NCBI GenBank assembly: GCA_942159475.1
Contig: OW804102.1
Coordinates: forward strand, 33,796,873-33,860,872
From: Sthenelais limicola
Taxonomy: Eukaryota > Annelida > Polychaeta > Phyllodocida > Sigalionidae
Direction of reading: 5' to 3'
Length of the DNA: 64,000 nucleotides
The position numbers and the translations under genes are program-made. The notes beneath the pieces were generated by a model that saw only the letters and a list, made by a program, of their open reading frames with translations, did no database searches and had not been told where the DNA came from. This document shows positions 31,840 through 43,924 of the stretch, piece by piece; within the stretch, counting starts at the first letter, position 1, and every line of letters starts with the position of its first letter.

Positions 31840-33352
31840 ATGGCAGGTGCAAACTCGAAACCTAACAAGACTAGAAAGACCGCCGCTGAGAAAAAGAAAG
31901 AGAAGGAAGAAAAGAAGCTAGCATTAGAACGAAACAAAGTCACAATTGAGGACTTGAACGAAGAGGAGGAAGCCAAACTCCACGGCGAAGCTCCACAGTT
32001 GGTTGACAATCAAAATGGCGAACTCGATACTGAACACACAGGTGACACACAGGTAGCCGGCGATGAATCGGACGACGTGGAAGTATCGCTTAACACGCCA
32101 AATGTTGTCAGACGCCCCGTCAGAGCCCTAGCCCTCGCCAGACGTAAAAGCTTCGGATATTTAAACAAGAAACCAAAGACTTTAACGACTATAGTTCAGC
32201 CCAATCCCATGGAATTAATGTCTAGCATGTTCAACCACTTCTGCCAATCGGCCATGTTTGCCTCCCAGGCCAAGCTCGGGCAGGTCCAGCCACAAGGGGC
32301 GGCTAGTAGCCAAGCCTTACCTACCACGGCTTGGGGTGCGACTGGTCACACGCAAAAAGACACTACTACAAAACGCAGACAGAAAAGAGTTGAAGAAGAA
32401 ACATGGTCGGATACCCAATCTTCACGTGAGTCTGAAAGCTCACCTGAACCAACCAGGAGATACAAGAGTGAGAAATGCCACCATAAACACCGACATAGGT
32501 CGCAAGAAACTCCCAAGTGCCGGTGAAAATGCAAGTGTGACAGCGATGCGTCCCCGGACCTACCTCGCCGTCACCCGGTCAATACCTATCACTCGAGGCA
32601 GCCAGCTGATACGTCCGCCTCATCGGACGACTCCATACCATCTCCACGTTGCTTGTCTAAGCAACATCGCTCTTCAAAGACAGTCAGACGGGCATTAGAC
32701 GACCAATATAGAGCTTCAGGGTCTAGGAGAGGTAGGAAACATACTTTCAATGCCCCGGAGACCTCCCTCCCGCCAGATATGGCTAGCCGTATTCAAAAAC
32801 AGAAACGTGATCTAACCTTAGCAGAATACACATGCGGATTCTCGAGAATGGTAATGAAAAAGCTAAAGGAGGAATCAACCCCCTGGTACATGCTCCACCT
32901 GTCCACTATGTCCGAACTTCCGTGCGTTAAGGAGTTGGCCCACTGCCCATGAATGGACACGGGCGTGTGTCGACCTGATCTCGGACGGACAGAACAGGTG
33001 GAGAGACACAGATGTCTTTAGTGAATATCGCACCAAGCTCGCCCTAAACTCAACTGCCTCCACCGCTGGTAATACTTCCAATCAAAATGATGTGAACAAA
33101 GTCCCATGTAATGCATACAACTTTGACAATTGTTCTCACGCCAGCTCCCATTCTGAGGCAAACGTGAAATACATGCACATATGTGGATATTGTTATTACG
33201 CGATGAAGGCAAGGGAGAATGCCCACCCTGTGAAGGATTGCCAAAACAAACGCACTGCCCAGGCAAGCCTCCACGGAGGAGATAACGGATTCCGCAAGCA
33301 AAATTATCAAGGAAAGAAAACCACCCACTCCAACCAGACAAAAAACTCCTAA
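31840..33352 (+). pseudogene. Gag-like ORF of a DIRS/Ngaro-type retroelement, broken
   Basis: The frame starts ATGGCAGG with a Lys/Glu-rich N-terminus (KKKEKEEKKLALER), then a Ser/Arg-rich middle. One in-frame TGA stands at 32524-32526 and the same frame continues to 32952. A frameshift near 32930 moves it on to 33352, through AHEWTRACVDLI to a Cys/His cluster: NFDNCSHAS, then HICGYCYYAM and HPVKDC. That cluster resembles the zinc-binding C-terminus of Gag proteins of tyrosine-recombinase retroelements. No reverse transcriptase or recombinase follows, so the copy is dead and truncated. The element class is an inference. Confidence 0.6.
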
Positions 33353-33384
33353 TCTCCTGCTCATCGACTTCAAGACAGGGTGAG

Positions 33385-33963
33385 TTGAATCAAAATCACG
33401 AATATACTGTCGTAGATATTGCAACCTCTTATACAACATGTAGCGATAGCTCTCTCGATGAAAATGTAAACAATGTGCCCCGCCCACTTCAAAATGGCGG
33501 CGCCCTATCTAGCGAACGCGGCCAAACCAATATGGCAGCCACGTCTCGCGCAACCTCATGTCATGGCCACCATGGCATGGTAAACAAAGCTATCGAGGTT
33601 CGCAAATGTGATATTACGGCCGTGTTACCTAGTGAAATGATTCAGCCTCTCCCCAGTTCAGATACAAGTATGAGTAGGAGTTGTATAAATACTATGTGCA
33701 TTGACGATGTGAATAATAACTCTAGTAAACATGTCTTCCAGCCACTCGATCGACCCGACATCAATCAAGTACGCCAGGGCCATCGGGCAAATCAGCGAAG
33801 CATGCCAGACTTCATGACTGACATCGAATACCCACACATAGTTCCCAAACAATTACAGCGTTCTGAGCTTCTAGAATGTGAGCTAACTACATATATGATA
33901 CTATACATTCTCAACTGGAATTCTGAGAGTATTATCATCCTCATTGTGAAACTTTGTCAATAA
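33385..33963 (+). pseudogene. Start of a second retroelement ORF, truncated
   Basis: A 192-codon open frame follows the Gag-like frame closely. It is polar, with no recognisable catalytic motif, and its last 25 or so codons are AT-rich and probably flank. Such a frame often precedes the RT region in DIRS-like elements. Truncation near 33880-33960 is likely. Confidence 0.4.
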
Positions 33964-34217
33964 AACTTATTAAACAAAATAATAAAAATAAAAATGATTG
34001 TCATCATGATTTTAAATATATTATCTATATAATATTATTGTTATAATTGATCGTTATATTAATCTTAAGTAACAGGACGTACATGCCTTATTTCATACTT
34101 TTTATAGTATGACTATGAGTTTACCAATTAGGGTTATTACGTAATCTTTAGAACTCTGATAACAACTCAACTGGCAACTAATGTAACAGTAGAGAGCACA
34201 TCCAAGGGCACGTGTAT

Positions 34218-34365
34218 AGTCTGCTATATATCACCACTGCATAAGATTGTACCCCTACTGTAGGTGAGTTGTACAACTACTGCACATATCTATACCCCCT
34301 CTGTTGGTGAATTGTACATTGCACATATCTATCCCCAACTGGAGATGAGCTGTGCAACTATACTT
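34218..34365. repeat. Diverged tandem repeat, CACATATCTATACCCC type
   Basis: Three rough units (ACTGCACATATCTATACCCC, GCACATATCTATCCCCAACT) match the repeat at 26295. The rest of 33964-35359 shows no gene; GTCACCATGACGT-like motifs recur near 34880, 35045 and 35225. Confidence 0.55.
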
Positions 34366-35359
34366 CACAAGATTATAACCCTAAAATTTTACGAGAAAAA
34401 GAGTGTAAAGAAAAAAATGATGTCAAATCAGTGTTACATATATATGTTGGGACGAGGTTGCGGAGTCGTGTAAGGAAGAAGTTCAACAAGGGGTTTGGTC
34501 GAAACCAAGCAAAGCTAGGTTTTAATATGCCATAAACAGATACAATAAAAGCAAAAAGTTGTATAACTTTCCCCACATCCAATCGTGGCAGTGCTGGAAT
34601 TGAAATGTGTTTACCGCGACGCAGTGACGGTTGTGATTTGATAACAATACAATTGGCACGTCATAATAAGCTAAATGGCGGCCGGTGAGAAATAAAGTGG
34701 GCGTGGCCACGGAGAACAGTAACCGCCCTTGGTCCCAAATATGGGCATCGACCTGTCGATTGTATATATCTATTCAAACATCATATCATGACTCTGGCTA
34801 CCGAATAATTAAAACAAAATATTTCTAATAATCCATTGGTTGCCTTGCAATGCAAAAATGTCTGGGGAAGTATGTATGTCACCATGACGTACCTATTTAA
34901 ACCTAGAATAAAAATGGACACTTAGATGGGTCAAGTGGATATGCTTTAGAAACTAATCAATGTATTCTCCTGTGTAGTATTGAATGTAGTTGAATATTTT
35001 AATTTACTTCATATGCATATAATACATATTTGGGAAGTTTCTATGTCACCATAACGTGTCGGACATTTTAGTCAATCAAAAGTTAAATATTTAGAGTTGA
35101 ATAAATAAAAGTATGGCTGAAGTCATCATATAGCTCAAACATAAACAGTCACATTATCCCCCTGCTTTGCATTATTGCACCTCAAGAGTGCTAAAATATG
35201 ATGTTACCGTAACATGCTGACACGTCACGGTGACATACATTATGTAACATGATAATATTATATACATGCATTGTGTGGACACAGAGATCATTTCCATAAC
35301 AATGTTATTATTTCGTTATTTGGCTACAGGTAACCTTTCTTCTAGTTCTAGTTTCTTTT

Positions 35360-35510
35360 CTTACTGCTGCCCTTTTATAAATGGGTCCCTGTGATTCAAA
35401 TCCTCCGTAATTAACATATTATAACAAGGAATAGTCTAGTTAGGCAGTATATAGTTATATTCATGAGCAACACACCTGATTCATTTGATTCTAGCCAGGA
35501 AGGAATTATC
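35360..35510. repeat. Third copy of part of the duplicated block
   Basis: CTGCCCTTTTATAAATGGGT and CACACCTGATTCATTTGATT match 29699-29835 of block A. It lies on the 3' side of paralog 2, unlike the other copies. An end fragment of the TTAA MITE follows at 35653-35680. Confidence 0.6.
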
Positions 35511-35730
35511 AATTGCTTAATACTAACTAATATTAAGTTTCAGGTAGGTCCAACAGCAGTATACAATTTGACAATGGCAATAGTTACTGAAGTCACAGAC
35601 ACACTAATACATTCTATATCAAGGGGATATGGTGGGCAGGGTTTAGTTTGATGCAGCCAGTGGAGACCACCCTTAAAACACAACCTTATTATAAATAGCA
35701 CAGCAAGTTCTTGGCAAACATTCCACCGGA

Positions 35731-36129
35731 TTACACTTGAGTAACTTCATCAATAATAAGTAAGGAGTTTGGTAACAAAGTCTGAACCACAGTCTCCTCA
35801 GTTTGCGGATTATCAACAGTAGACACACGATGGGTAGGACACGCTAATATGTCTTCCTCCTGCTCTATCTCATCGCTTTTTTCCTCCCCTGCATTGCTGT
35901 TCAGTTCACTCCTGTCATGCTTGAGACAACCATGTATAACACACCTCAACAGCATCACAAGCACCAAAATGATTCCAGTGACTAGGAGCCCAAAGGCGGA
36001 ATTCTCGGGTCCGACTATAAAGAGGATCACAAGGGCAAATGCCAAGATGATAGAAGTACATAAGATGCAGAGATCTACCGACGAGATCCCCTGATATGTG
36101 AAGACATTACTTCTGGGCAATCCCAACAT
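35731..36129 (-). CDS. Small two-pass membrane protein, paralog 2
   Basis: Intronless 132-aa frame. The N-terminus MLGLP is shared with paralog 3. Hydrophobic segments lie at about 18-39 and 45-67, followed by a Cys/His/Lys stretch (HGCLKHDR), an acidic segment (DEIEQEED) and the conserved tail VSTVDNPQTEETVVQTLL, then a C-terminus VTQV. The last four residues fit a class I PDZ ligand (T at -2, V at 0). It faces paralog 3 head-to-head across 5.7 kb, with a nearly identical promoter/leader. Product location is probably a membrane with the acidic tail in the cytosol. No known family was recognised. Confidence 0.75.
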   Translation of the reverse strand: MLGLPRSNVFTYQGISSVDLCILCTSIILAFALVILFIVGPENSAFGLLVTGIILVLVMLLRCVIHGCLKHDRSELNSNAGEEKSDEIEQEEDILACPTHRVSTVDNPQTEETVVQTLLPNSLLIIDEVTQV

Positions 36130-36180
36130 TTTGGGAATTTCATTTGGTTATCTATATTTATCCAAATATAATCATTTGTA
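36130..36180 (-). promoter_or_regulatory. Conserved promoter/leader of paralog 2
   Basis: On the minus strand it reads GGATAAATATAGATAACC then AAATTCCCAAAATG. Paralog 3 has the same block with only a few changes (41768-41821). The TATA-like core is about 30 bp before the ATG, so the leader may be very short, or the real start site lies further upstream. Confidence 0.55.
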
Positions 36181-36199
36181 ATTAGATCATCTTTCATTG

Positions 36200-37504
36200 C
36201 CAGGTAGATATATTCTCATGTGTCACTTCAATTATTGCTGAATGGTCCTATATTATAGACATCAGGGCAGAACGAAAATCACCTGAATTTTTGCGACTGT
36301 CTCTGATGTTTCTTCAATAAAATATTTTTCTAAACCGTGAAAAAAAAATTATATACAAATATATTCATTCTCTTTGTTTGTGGATACGTTTATCTTCAAT
36401 AGGGGGGAAATGTGTATGCGTTCTTACCCCACGCATATTTATAAAGAACCGGTCAATTGTTACATGTATAACGCCTGATATTGTCATATCTAGTGATTGT
36501 TGCTGTTATTGAAACGGACTTTGACCTACATCCCATGGCATACATTAAACTAGTTCTCACATCAAACTAGAATCACTACCAACTGTATAGCTTCCATGCC
36601 AGTAAGTATAGATCCTTGTGTGTTTGGGATGACAGTTTATTTGTATCACAGCCATGATGTGTTACATGTATGAGCCGGCATTTTTGTCATCTGAAATCAA
36701 GGGCTGTATCCATAGAGTATACAAAAGTATGATTAGTTTTCCTTCCACTGTCAGGTGAGAGTACCGGGAAATACAAGAAGGTGTTGATGATAGTGATGAT
36801 GATGATGATGATGATAGTTCCTGGAATGAAGAAGCATACATGTAGGTGTGTTGGAGGGGATTAAGTTTGTGTTTACGAAAAATGGCTAATGTACAGTTTG
36901 CCATTTGTTTTTATAACATACTGATATATCGATCTATTTGGCATTGTACCTTGGAAACTATCTAATCTGTGTATATTATTATTGTAATACTTTTTTCCAT
37001 TGGCAAAACTTGTTCAAATAAAGCCTTGAATGTTGTGGTAGAGTCGAATCTATGGATTATAGACTAGAGACAAAGGTGAGAAAAATATGAGTAACATGGA
37101 GGGAATTAAATGATTAATGGAATTAATTAAAGTACTGGACTGGGTAATGATGTTTAGGCGACAATGCATGAACAAAATTTGAAAAGTATTATGCATGTTT
37201 TCTAACTGTATGTTAAATGTTTGTGGCCAATAAAAATGTTTAATATGAATTGAGAGATCTCTCTCCATCTGTTAAGTAATATTATATCTAAGCATTGCAC
37301 AGCATTTTTCTGAACTTTAGTTTGGGAGAATGTGAGTGTATTCAGCATAGAAATATATTATCAAAAGCATGGGATTTACACAATTATGCCAATGAAATAA
37401 ATCAAATTAAATCAAATAAGGCATAGCGTTCATTTCAAATTTCCATATGATTGACTTATGTTGACTGCACCCTGTTATTGGTAGAAATTGTATACATGTA
37501 CATC
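36200..37504. other. Spacer without recognisable genes
   Basis: AT-rich; contains a short (GAT)n run near 36790. No supported open frame. Confidence 0.5.
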
Positions 37505-37747
37505 ATATGGGTCGGATTTTCAGAAAATGTACAACTCAACGTCGACAATCTTCTCAAATAACCCAAATTTCAGACAAAAATAAAGTTCAAAATACAGTTC
37601 AACCTAGTCCAACAGATTGCTAGAATCAATGCAATGTCAAATATTCTCGAATTTTCCTAGAATTAACCAAATTGCAGCCTAATTTTGCAGAATTTACTAA
37701 ATGTGTACAATTGCCAATTGTACATTTTATGAAAATCTGACCCATAT
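37505..37747. mobile_element. 250-bp MITE, GGGTCAGATTTTCAG family
   Basis: Runs ATGGGTCGGATTTTCAGAAA to TTATGAAAATCTGACCCATA and is close to the copy at 26038 in the same orientation. Confidence 0.85.
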
Positions 37748-37749
37748 AT

Positions 37750-40290
37750 AACTCTGTCTAATAAGTAGTTAGACACTGGCTAAAGGGTATTTAAGAGGAA
37801 GGAAAAGCGGATTTTTGAACTGTCAACCTTTAAAATTGCCCCACGAGCAACTCTTTGCGCTCATTACTTATTATACAGAGTATAGTCATGATATATATCC
37901 ACACCTATAGGTCTGCAGCCTGCCTGGGGACAATTACAATTATAATAATGACAACCGCTACATACATAATGGCATGGGACCTGGAGCGTTACCCATAACT
38001 CATCCTTTATTGCTGTGGCTGATATTGCTGCGCCACCTAGTGGTATAACACTATGTGCCCTGAATGATAATTCCATCTAGGAAATTATAGGTTACATATT
38101 TACTACCAAATCATCTGGGTGCAACGAAATCCCAAATGTCTATATATATATTCAGTGCTACCAACTAGCAAATAATATAATTATGTAATCAACTTCCAGA
38201 CCACTAGAGGAATAATGCATATAAAGACGGTCGAAATAAGTAGACAACATAAATAAGGGCAAAATACAAATAATAGCTGATGTCGCTGTTCTTTTATTTT
38301 CCCTGTTGCTTCTTGGTATATTCAACAAGTAATTCCGTAGGTTCAATGCAGCCCCTTAAACAGTAAAAAAAGAAAAGATTTTTTCTATATACTCTCAGTG
38401 TCTAATTTGGCGCGCTTTCCCGGTCAGCAGTGATCCAAGCAGTCATGTGATCATTTCTACGACGTACAGTTCCTAGCATGGGAGCCAGCAAACTTTATAC
38501 AATCATCCCCCCAACGGGAACACTTCACATGAAATGGAAAAGTACAACGGTGATACCCGTACCTAGAAAAGGTAAAGCAAGGTATGTAAACAATCTAGGC
38601 CTATTTCCCTCACCCACGTTGCAGGTCCAATGCGATGTGTCACAGGGAAATGAGTCGCAAAATTGATATTTTTCAAAGTGATATATTCACAAGACCCCTT
38701 TGTTGGAATGTTCTCATTTGTGGAATGCTTACCTGACTAGTTGCAACTTCATTCTGTCTCTCTCTCCCTCAGTACGCTGTGAATATATAATTATATTGTA
38801 ACATGTAATCCTAGAAATGGAATGAATGCAACGACACGTACACAATTGCTCTTAATCACTGGCTGTGCTAGAGTGATGCTCATTATCGGTGCTTTGACCA
38901 GGATAAATTACAGGTCACAGCAGTAATTATAGTGGTTAATGTTAACCACAAGATATTGCACTCTAGGAATGAGTAACTGCTCCTAACTCCTCCTTCCATG
39001 TGGGTGGAGAGATCTAAACAAGAGTAGAAGAGAGTATTATACCTGTCTCCCACGCAGTCACACCAGACGCCAGACTGTAGTGGACCCATTGAGGGACCGT
39101 GTATGGGACTAGAGTGCTGCCTGTGTGTAGATGTCTGCTGTCATGTGACTCCTACAGACGATATGGTAGGTCCTGCGTAGAGCATGTCACTAGTGAATGC
39201 ATGGATACTGTGAAATGATATCAGCTCTATCATGTTCCTGGACAATTGGTATTCAAGCCGATAGTGGTACAGACATGCTGTGTTAGATCGTCTGATTGAA
39301 TTGGACTCTAAGTTTATCTGAGTTTATGAAGAGGATCTCAATACCAGCTGTTATTGTGCTCTGATTGAATCTGCATAAATGCTGTGGTTTTCTCAAATAG
39401 GACCAAGTAAGACAATGATACCTTTTGACTGTCATTACCTTAAACACTTGGGTTTATATTGTGGCAATATGAACAGTAGTTGACAATGTTATTATTGTGT
39501 GCATGGATGTACATGCATACAGGTATATTCAATTATATCATTCAATTATATTTTCAATAGTGATATTAGTTATCAATTGAAGATAATGTTGTATTCCTTG
39601 AGGTAAAGAATAGTTCTTTATATTATGGTCATTCAACGTTTATTCTGTATTGGATAAGTTATGATTCGGAAATATTAATCTTGTGTTCTTATTGCAAACT
39701 CTACTTCTACAATTAACCAAAATTGGCCACAAAATCGTGAGCAAAATCCTGACAGCCGAATTATTCATAAAATAGGCCAACATATAATTATGGGACCGAA
39801 AGTTGTGGTAAAATACCCTAGTATATACAATACCATTAAAAAACGACTGTCATGTCCTCGGTAGTAAATGCGTGCATAATAATAACATTTATTATGTTCA
39901 TTTATTATTTAATATTTGTATCCATTTAACTCGTTCTATAGTCCATAGTTTTACATCATTACTACAACTACACAGTTTATGATGGATGGATGAATGGTGG
40001 ATGGTATGTTTCATACAAATACTAAATAACAAATATAAAGAAAGTAGGCCAAGTCCATATACTCATCCCCTAGCTGAGAGCCTAGAGCTCTGCTTCAACA
40101 TTCAAGCCTTTATATAGAAACCTGTTGCCAATGGAAAGGTATGTAATATAATACCAAATGGCACACTGGACTTAATTGGTATAAAAACACACTAAATCAC
40201 CCCAACACATGGACAAACTGGCATGCCTCTTTATCCCAAGCCGTATTAACAAATCATCAAGATTTGATCGCATATTACTAATGATGATGA
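37750..40290. other. Spacer without recognisable genes
   Basis: No domain-bearing frame. 38635-38690 carries the end of the AAAATGAGTCGCAAAATTG family. Confidence 0.5.
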
Positions 40291-40294
40291 TAAT

Positions 40295-40645
40295 AGGGGA
40301 CTTGCATGTGCCACTACGCATGTCTGTTACTGTGCATCATGGGATTGATTTTGATGATATCTGACAAATATTAGCAACATTAAATGCAAGAATGTTTTCA
40401 CCAATATCCCAGCTTATATAAATGATCTATGAAAACCAAACGCATGATGGAAAAGATGGAGACTTATATTAGGGGATTTGCATAGCCGCCATTTTAAATC
40501 TTGATACGGATATGGAATTATGGTACTAATGGTACAGTCTAAAATCTATAGAAAACATGCCATTTACAGCATGGACTATTAACTAATGCTTTAATGTCAA
40601 CATCCAAGTGTTATATATGTTTCCGTATTGCAGATATTTAGGATT
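40295..40645. mobile_element. AGGGGATTTGCAT MITE, rearranged copy
   Basis: Two arms follow each other in the same direction: 40295-40470 begins AGGGGACTTGCATGTGCCAC, and 40471 begins AGGGGATTTGCATAGCCGCC. In the copy at 5758 these two arms point toward each other. The order here is therefore permuted. Confidence 0.6.
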
Positions 40646-40649
40646 TTAG

Positions 40650-41767
40650 ATTAATGTTTGTGAATAATTATTAACTTGTTCCCATGGATTTTACAACTCT
40701 ACTGCCCAGGATAGACAGTGGTTCAGTGCTAATTCCCCCCGAACAACATCTTCTTGTATTTGCCAGTAGTCTAACGTGACTGGGAGGAAAAGTAATGATA
40801 TTTTTTGATTGCTGTCGGTCATGCACACTTATAGTGCTGTTATGCCTGTTCAATAAATAACTAAATGCTCTGCAAGTCATTTCCAGGACACATCCATTTC
40901 CGCTGGCAGTTTTGCTGCAATGGCCTTTTACTCACACCGTGATTTGCCATTCCACTTTCAGTTGCATCGGACGTGGCATGTACAGAAGGAACAAGAGCAG
41001 AAAATGTCAATATTCAGGTGGACGCCTTTCAGACAAACTTGATACATCTTACAGGCACTGTCCATATCCATTAAATAGGGGAATCCTGAATTAAACTAGT
41101 CATTATTTATTACCACAGGTGAACAAGTAGACAAATATATAATTAGATAAGGCCTTTCTACATTTGACTTCTTCAACTATAGGAACCATGGAGTGTCTGG
41201 ATCACCAGAAGCTGCTTATAAATGGATATGGCTGCGGTAATACTACAAAAGAATAGGCATACTCTAAAGATGATCCTTATCTAGTTCTGTGATGTAACAT
41301 AACGGCTGTGGTCATTCCCAACACATGACAAATATACAACATAAAACAACAGTAGGATTAAACCATAGGAACACTAAGGAAAATTCTTATATTAAGAAAT
41401 AGAAGATACTACCATCTATAAGGGAGTCTGGTGTATCATGACCACAAGGAGCTACATATATCTGGGACTCAAGCTATTATAGTTGGGAGTAATCCTAGTT
41501 TAATGTGAGATGGACTGGATGTTGAATGAGCACTGTCATGATGGGATGCTGGATGGGTCTAAGTCCATTTCAATAATAGCATCAATGACTGGACATGACA
41601 ATATCAGGCTTTATACATGTGGCAATGGACCAATTCTTTATGAATCCGCATGGGTTAAGGAATCATACATGTTTTCCCCCTATTGAGGAAAAATTGCTCA
41701 CAAACAGAAATATTACCTTCAGCAATACTTGAGAATAGATCTTCTTCCGGGTAGCGAAAGATGTAAT
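40650..41767. other. Spacer without recognisable genes
   Basis: Nothing supportable seen before the promoter of paralog 3. Confidence 0.45.
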
Positions 41768-41818
41768 AACAAATGGTTATGTGTGGATAAATATAAATAA
41801 CCAAATAAAATTCCCAAA
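41768..41818 (+). promoter_or_regulatory. Conserved promoter/leader of paralog 3
   Basis: GGATAAATATAAATAACC then AAATTCCCAAA stands directly before the ATG, matching the block upstream of paralog 2 in inverted orientation. Confidence 0.55.
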
Positions 41819-42247
41819 ATGTTGGGACTGCCTGTGGATCATCGCCCAAACACTGGCGTCTCCACTCCAAAAAGAAAGGGTTCGATCACGTGCTGCATCT
41901 TAGTATGCATCCTCAACCTGGCAATTACTCTTGCAATTATAACAGCTATCACCAGTCGAGAATTATCTGTGGTGGTTCTTATCTCTGTTATCCTATTCGT
42001 TGTAATAGTTGCGATCTGTATTTATATTTTGTGTCAGGTGAGGTATAGACTAAATGATAAGGCGAGGAATAGCTGGAATAACAGGGCCTTCTGTCGTGTG
42101 GAGGAGAGCAGTGAGGAGATGGAGCAGGAGGAGTCAGAGATCTTAAACAATGTTAACCCTGTGAGTAGTCCGCAAACTGATGAGTCTGTGGTTCGGACTT
42201 CGTTGCTAAACTCTTCACTCGATTCTGATCAAATTGTTCACGTGTAA
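41819..42247 (+). CDS. Small two-pass membrane protein, paralog 3
   Basis: Intronless 142-aa frame. It begins MLGLP as in paralog 2, then a basic patch (PKRKG), hydrophobic segments at about 23-44 and 50-72, the membrane-exit motif QVRYRLND (compare VRVRHDR in paralog 4), an acidic helix (EESSEEMEQEESE) and the conserved tail VSSPQTDESVVRTSLLNS. The C-terminus is IVHV, a hydrophobic-x-hydrophobic end that would suit a class II PDZ ligand. An AATAAA lies near 42477. Topology is likely both ends in the cytosol, given the basic flanks; this is inferred. Function unknown. Confidence 0.78.
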   Translation: MLGLPVDHRPNTGVSTPKRKGSITCCILVCILNLAITLAIITAITSRELSVVVLISVILFVVIVAICIYILCQVRYRLNDKARNSWNNRAFCRVEESSEEMEQEESEILNNVNPVSSPQTDESVVRTSLLNSSLDSDQIVHV

Positions 42248-42476
42248 GGTGGCAGAAAGGTGTCCAATGGCTTGTCATCATGATGTATATCTTAAGGCCT
42301 TGTCTTAAATGCCTCTTAGCAACATGTAAATTAACGACTATGAGGGCTTTATGATAAGAGGTTCGGTGCATAAACTCATGCAACTGAGGAAGGTAACAGG
42401 TCACTCAGACTAGTCTGAAACACATTTGTATTTATTATATGCGCATCCCTCTTGAGAGGTGCAATATGTGTGATGC

Positions 42477-42482
42477 AATAAA
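42477..42482 (+). terminator. AATAAA polyadenylation signal of paralog 3
   Basis: GCAATAAAAA lies about 230 bp after the stop codon, a normal distance. Confidence 0.5.
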
Positions 42483-42500
42483 AATATAATTATGGTACAC

Positions 42501-42700
42501 ATACTATAAAGATGTAGTTGTCTAAAAAAAAGCTCTCTTTATATGCTTCTCGGAGCCTTGGCTCTTGGCTCTCCACGGACCATGTCAACAAATTAACACT
42601 ATACTATAAAGATGTAGTTGTCTAAAAAAAGCTCTCTTTATATGCTTCTCGGAGCCTTGGCTCTTGGCTCTCCACGGACCATGTCAACAAATTAACACTG
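42501..42700. repeat. Recent 100-bp tandem duplication
   Basis: Two units starting ATACTATAAAGATGTAGTTG differ almost only by one A in a run. The unit contains the nested repeat CTTGGCTCTTGGCTCT. It lies just after the end of paralog 3. Confidence 0.95.
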
Positions 42701-43118
42701 AGCGAAAGGAGTCTGGAGTGCTTGGACTAACTCTGATACTAGTTTAATATTTTCTCAGTGATACCTCATGATGTATTATAAAATTCTATGCACATATAAT
42801 AAATATAGAATCGAACTCGCCGTCTTAATCGAAAATGTATTGGACTTGATTTGTCTTTGTAAGCACTCTGCCTACGCCATCATGCTTACACAGACGAATC
42901 TCCTCCACTAAATTTTCAATTACTGACGGCTCGTTCCATTCTCTCTCTATGTGGGAATTCCTACCTTTTCCCCTAACTTCCGTGGTTATAAATACAATTG
43001 CATGCTATATTATTACCAGGTGGGAATAACATGTAGGAAAGATATTTTGCTTACTATAGGTGAAGGAATACCCACAAAAGATCTCATTCCCGGGATCCTG
43101 TTGCTCTGTTTCTCATAT
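42701..43118. other. Spacer with a tRNA-like remnant
   Basis: On the minus strand 42805-42890 reads ATGGCGTAGGCAGAGTGCTT and, about 50 bp on, GCGAGTTCGATTC, weakly like RNA polymerase III A and B boxes. No tRNA fold could be completed; it may be a SINE relic. No protein gene seen. Confidence 0.25.
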
Positions 43119-43296
43119 GTGGAACCTCTCTATTAAGACCACCCTTGGGACTGAGAGAAACTGGTATCAATAGCGAGGTGGTCTCATTAGAGGGGCTAAT
43201 CTAATACGAGAAAAGCAATCCGGGACTGAGAGAAACTGGTGTTAATAGAGGGGTGGTCTCTATAGAGAGGTGGTCTTTATGCGGGGTTCCACTGTA
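43119..43296. mobile_element. MITE with TGGAACCTCTCTATTAAGACC ends
   Basis: The left end TGTGGAACCTCTCTATTAAG is the imperfect inverse of the right end TTTATGCGGGGTTCCACTGT. An internal GGGACTGAGAGAAACTGGTR segment is repeated. Confidence 0.65.
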
Positions 43297-43924
43297 TATA
43301 TTTAGTGTACACTTCCAGTGGAGCAATTAATACTTAGCGAAAAACGAAACAACGAGCTCCTGGTGTACCACATAACAACTCTAAACATGGTTTACCATAT
43401 AGAATCGTATGATGTGCAATAGGTCCCTTTCACCGTAACACCTCCAGGACTTCTTCTATATAAATATAGGCATATGCTAAGCATTCCACAATGGCTTGGT
43501 ATTTGGTTGGAATAAAGGTTGCTCTGTATTGGAAATGATCCGTACCACTATAGATCAACAAGTGACTGTAATAGTGAAGTATAATTTGAATTTTATCATC
43601 TACTGTAAAATAGGGCAGGTACCCACAAATTAGAATCTCCAGCGGTGGAGAAGTTAAACTTGATTAATATATTTAATTGTAGCTTTTGAATAGAAAATTG
43701 CTGGTTTGTTGAATGCGTATCTAAAAGATGTTTTTTTTCTAAAATAAAATTAATTGCATTTCTCTTTGTTGACAATTAAGGCGATGTTCTCACAGAATGC
43801 AAACTCAAATGGCATTACACTCATCATTTAAACATTTAAGTCATTTACTGGTATGAACATACAAATATAGAATTATTAGATTAATCCATGGTTACCAATA
43901 TACGTTAAGGTATAACTTCACCAA

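Noticed and set aside
32875..33487. Minus-strand open frames with hydrophobic stretches
   Set aside because: Shadows of the Gag-like frame on the plus strand, which carries the recognisable motifs.
42805..42890. tRNA gene on the minus strand
   Set aside because: A-box and B-box-like strings are present, but no cloverleaf or acceptor stem could be built.
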